From NCBI RefSeq assembly GCF_005771525.1, contig NZ_VAVZ01000010.1, positions 1 through 64,000 of the forward strand: a DNA stretch of 64,000 nucleotides, written 5' to 3'. The position numbers and the translations under genes were made by a program. This stretch comes from Nesterenkonia salmonea (GTDB lineage Bacteria > Actinomycetota > Actinomycetes > Actinomycetales > Micrococcaceae). Shown here piece after piece: positions 62,537 to 64,000 of the stretch. Numbering within the stretch: position 1 is the stretch's first letter; each line of letters starts with the position of its first letter. Below the pieces are notes generated by a model. That model did no database searches. It worked only from the letters and a program-made list of their open reading frames with translations, and had not been told where the DNA came from.

Positions 62537-64000
62537 ATGAGACACGCCAAAATCGTCGCCACATTCGGACCAGCAACAGCAGGATATGACAAGACTCGGG
62601 AGCTCATTGAGGCCGGCGTGGACGTCGTCCGCGTCAATATGAGCCACGGTGACTACGATGTCAACGAGTCGACCTACAGCACTGTGCGAGAGGTCGCTAA
62701 GGACCTCCGTCAGGCAGTGGCCGTCTTCGCCGATCTCCAGGGTCCCAAGATCCGGCTGGGACGCTTCATAGCAGGGCCACACCAGTTGGATGTGGGGGAG
62801 CGCTTCACCATCACCACCCGCGATGTGGAGGGCACGGCAGATATTTGCTCCACCACTCTGAAGACGCTCCCGCAGGACGTCAACGTTGGGGACACGCTGC
62901 TGATCGACGACGGCAAAGTCAGCCTCCGCGCGCTGGAAGTCACAGACACAGATGTGGTCACCGAAGTCGTCGTCCCCGGAGCCGTCTCCAACAACAAGGG
63001 AATCAACCTCCCCGGGGTTGCAGTCTCAGTCCCGGCACTGAGCGAGAAGGATGAGGCTGATCTTCGCTGGGCACTGCGTACCGGCTTCGACATGATCGCC
63101 CTGTCATTCGTTCGCGATGCGGCAGATATTGAAGCAGTCCACCGGATTATGGATGAAGAGGGCCGCCGCGTCCCCATCATCGCGAAGATCGAAAAACCCC
63201 AGGCTGTGGACGCCCTCCAAGATGTGATCGATGCTTTTGACGCCGTCATGGTGGCACGCGGAGACCTCGGCGTAGAACTGCCCCTGGAAGAAGTCCCCCT
63301 CGTCCAGAAGCGCGCTGTGGAGCTCGCCCGGCGCTGGGCCAAGCCTGTCATTGTCGCCACGCAGGTGCTGGAGTCGATGATCGACAATCCCCGCCCCACC
63401 CGCGCTGAAGCATCCGACTGTGCCAATGCGGTCTTGGACGGTGCCGACGCCGTGATGCTCTCCGGAGAGACATCAGTGGGCAAATTCCCCGTCCAGACAG
63501 TCAAGATGATGGCCTCAATCATCCAAGCCACCGAGGTCAAAGGGCTTGAACGAATCCCGCAGCTCGGAACCAAGCCGCGGACCCGTGGCGGCGCCATCAC
63601 GAGGGCTGCCAATGAAATTGCTGAGCAGCTCGACGTGCCGTATCTGGCGACTTTCACCCGCTCCGGCGACTCTGCGCGGCGACTGTCCCGTCTGCGCCCC
63701 AAACAGCCGATCTTCGCGTTCACCCACGTGGAGCACACCCACAACACGCTGTGCTTGTCCTGGGGTGTTCAGCCACGCTGGGTGGAGTTCGCCTCGCATA
63801 CGGACAGGATGACTGCGCAAGTGGAGAAACTGCTGTTGGAAGAAGGCGTGGCCGCTGCAGGCGACCTGGTCGTCATCGCAGCCGGCTCACCTCCAGGACA
63901 AGCAGGTACCACCAATATGGTCAAAGTGCACCGGATCGGCGACCTGCCCGACGGAGGACTCAGCGTGGAAGCCCTGCGTCGCGGAGATGATCCGCCGACC
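62537..64000 (+). CDS. pyk: Pyruvate kinase, 3' end cut by the window
   Basis: At least 488 codons of a glycolytic enzyme that makes pyruvate and ATP from PEP and ADP. MRHAKIVATFGPATAGYDK, VNMSHGDY, LQGPKIRLGRF, the B domain (about 72-165), IIAKIEKPQAVDAL with catalytic Lys, MVARGDLGVELPLEEVPLVQKR (split: MVARGDLGVEL, PLEEVPLVQKR) and the C-terminal allosteric domain (TRGGAITRAANEIAEQL) are intact. AGGTGAGG precedes ATG 62537. The frame is open to the last base; pyruvate kinases are about 475-500 aa, so the stop should follow soon. Confidence 0.95.
   Translation, partial: MRHAKIVATFGPATAGYDKTRELIEAGVDVVRVNMSHGDYDVNESTYSTVREVAKDLRQAVAVFADLQGPKIRLGRFIAGPHQLDVGERFTITTRDVEGTADICSTTLKTLPQDVNVGDTLLIDDGKVSLRALEVTDTDVVTEVVVPGAVSNNKGINLPGVAVSVPALSEKDEADLRWALRTGFDMIALSFVRDAADIEAVHRIMDEEGRRVPIIAKIEKPQAVDALQDVIDAFDAVMVARGDLGVELPLEEVPLVQKRAVELARRWAKPVIVATQVLESMIDNPRPTRAEASDCANAVLDGADAVMLSGETSVGKFPVQTVKMMASIIQATEVKGLERIPQLGTKPRTRGGAITRAANEIAEQLDVPYLATFTRSGDSARRLSRLRPKQPIFAFTHVEHTHNTLCLSWGVQPRWVEFASHTDRMTAQVEKLLLEEGVAAAGDLVVIAAGSPPGQAGTTNMVKVHRIGDLPDGGLSVEALRRGDDPPT

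Noticed and set aside
1-64000. CRISPR arrays, insertion sequences, prophage or defence systems
   Set aside because: No spacer-repeat arrays, transposase-like proteins, terminal inverted repeats or phage proteins were seen; the tRNA array has no adjoining integrase or duplicated tRNA end typical of an island.

Overview
The window is a high-GC actinobacterial chromosome segment, most likely Micrococcales/Micrococcaceae. The division/wall cluster has no ftsA or Min genes but has SepF, YggT and DivIVA/Wag31. The DAHP synthase is class II, a PknL-like kinase is present, and many genes show leaderless promoters. MurE lacks the DNPR motif of meso-diaminopimelate enzymes, which fits the L-Lys peptidoglycan of Micrococcaceae. 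A strongly acidic secreted xylanase hints at a salt- or alkali-adapted member such as Nesterenkonia; that genus is an inference, not a proof.

Layout. 1-3.0 kb is accessory: a tiny Cys-rich protein behind a CsoR/CstR-like operator, a decayed type-B carboxylesterase and a GH10 xylanase lipoprotein. 3.0-12.1 kb follows the mycobacterial pknL neighbourhood: PlsC-like acyltransferase, FadD15-like ligase, DAHP synthase, PknL-like kinase, polyprenyl synthase, Pol IV and a DUF3040 protein. 12.1-32.1 kb is the dcw cluster: mraZ-rsmH-ftsL-ftsI-murE-murF-mraY-murD-ftsW-murG-murC-ftsQ-ftsZ-pgeF-yggS-sepF-yggT-divIVA. It has an MraZ operator with four repeats, an mraW-type structured RNA and a second strongly structured leader before ftsZ. 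32.1-37.9 kb holds lspA, rluD, dnaE and nrdR, the last behind two NrdR boxes. 37.9-42.5 kb (minus strand) holds recB-like, def, fmt, rsmB and rpe. 42.6-43.3 kb is a tRNA array Gly-Cys-Val-Gly-Cys-Val-Gly made by a perfect 292-bp tandem duplication. 43.3-56.2 kb is a same-strand biosynthetic run: FMN riboswitch, ribD, a RibE-RibB-RibA fusion, ribH, hisE-G-F-I, trpE, two small membrane proteins, trpC-B-A and lgt. 56.4-64 kb holds gltB, gltD and a pyruvate kinase gene cut by the window end.

How it works together: the left core links aromatic, acyl-lipid and isoprenoid precursor supply to a kinase and to envelope building. The middle builds lipid II and the divisome. The right part makes riboflavin, histidine, tryptophan and glutamate. 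I found no CRISPR array, phage, insertion sequence or defence system. The best candidates for new biology are the structured ftsZ leader, the trifunctional riboflavin fusion, the compact face-to-face leaderless promoter between the polyprenyl synthase and Pol IV genes, and the recent tRNA duplication.
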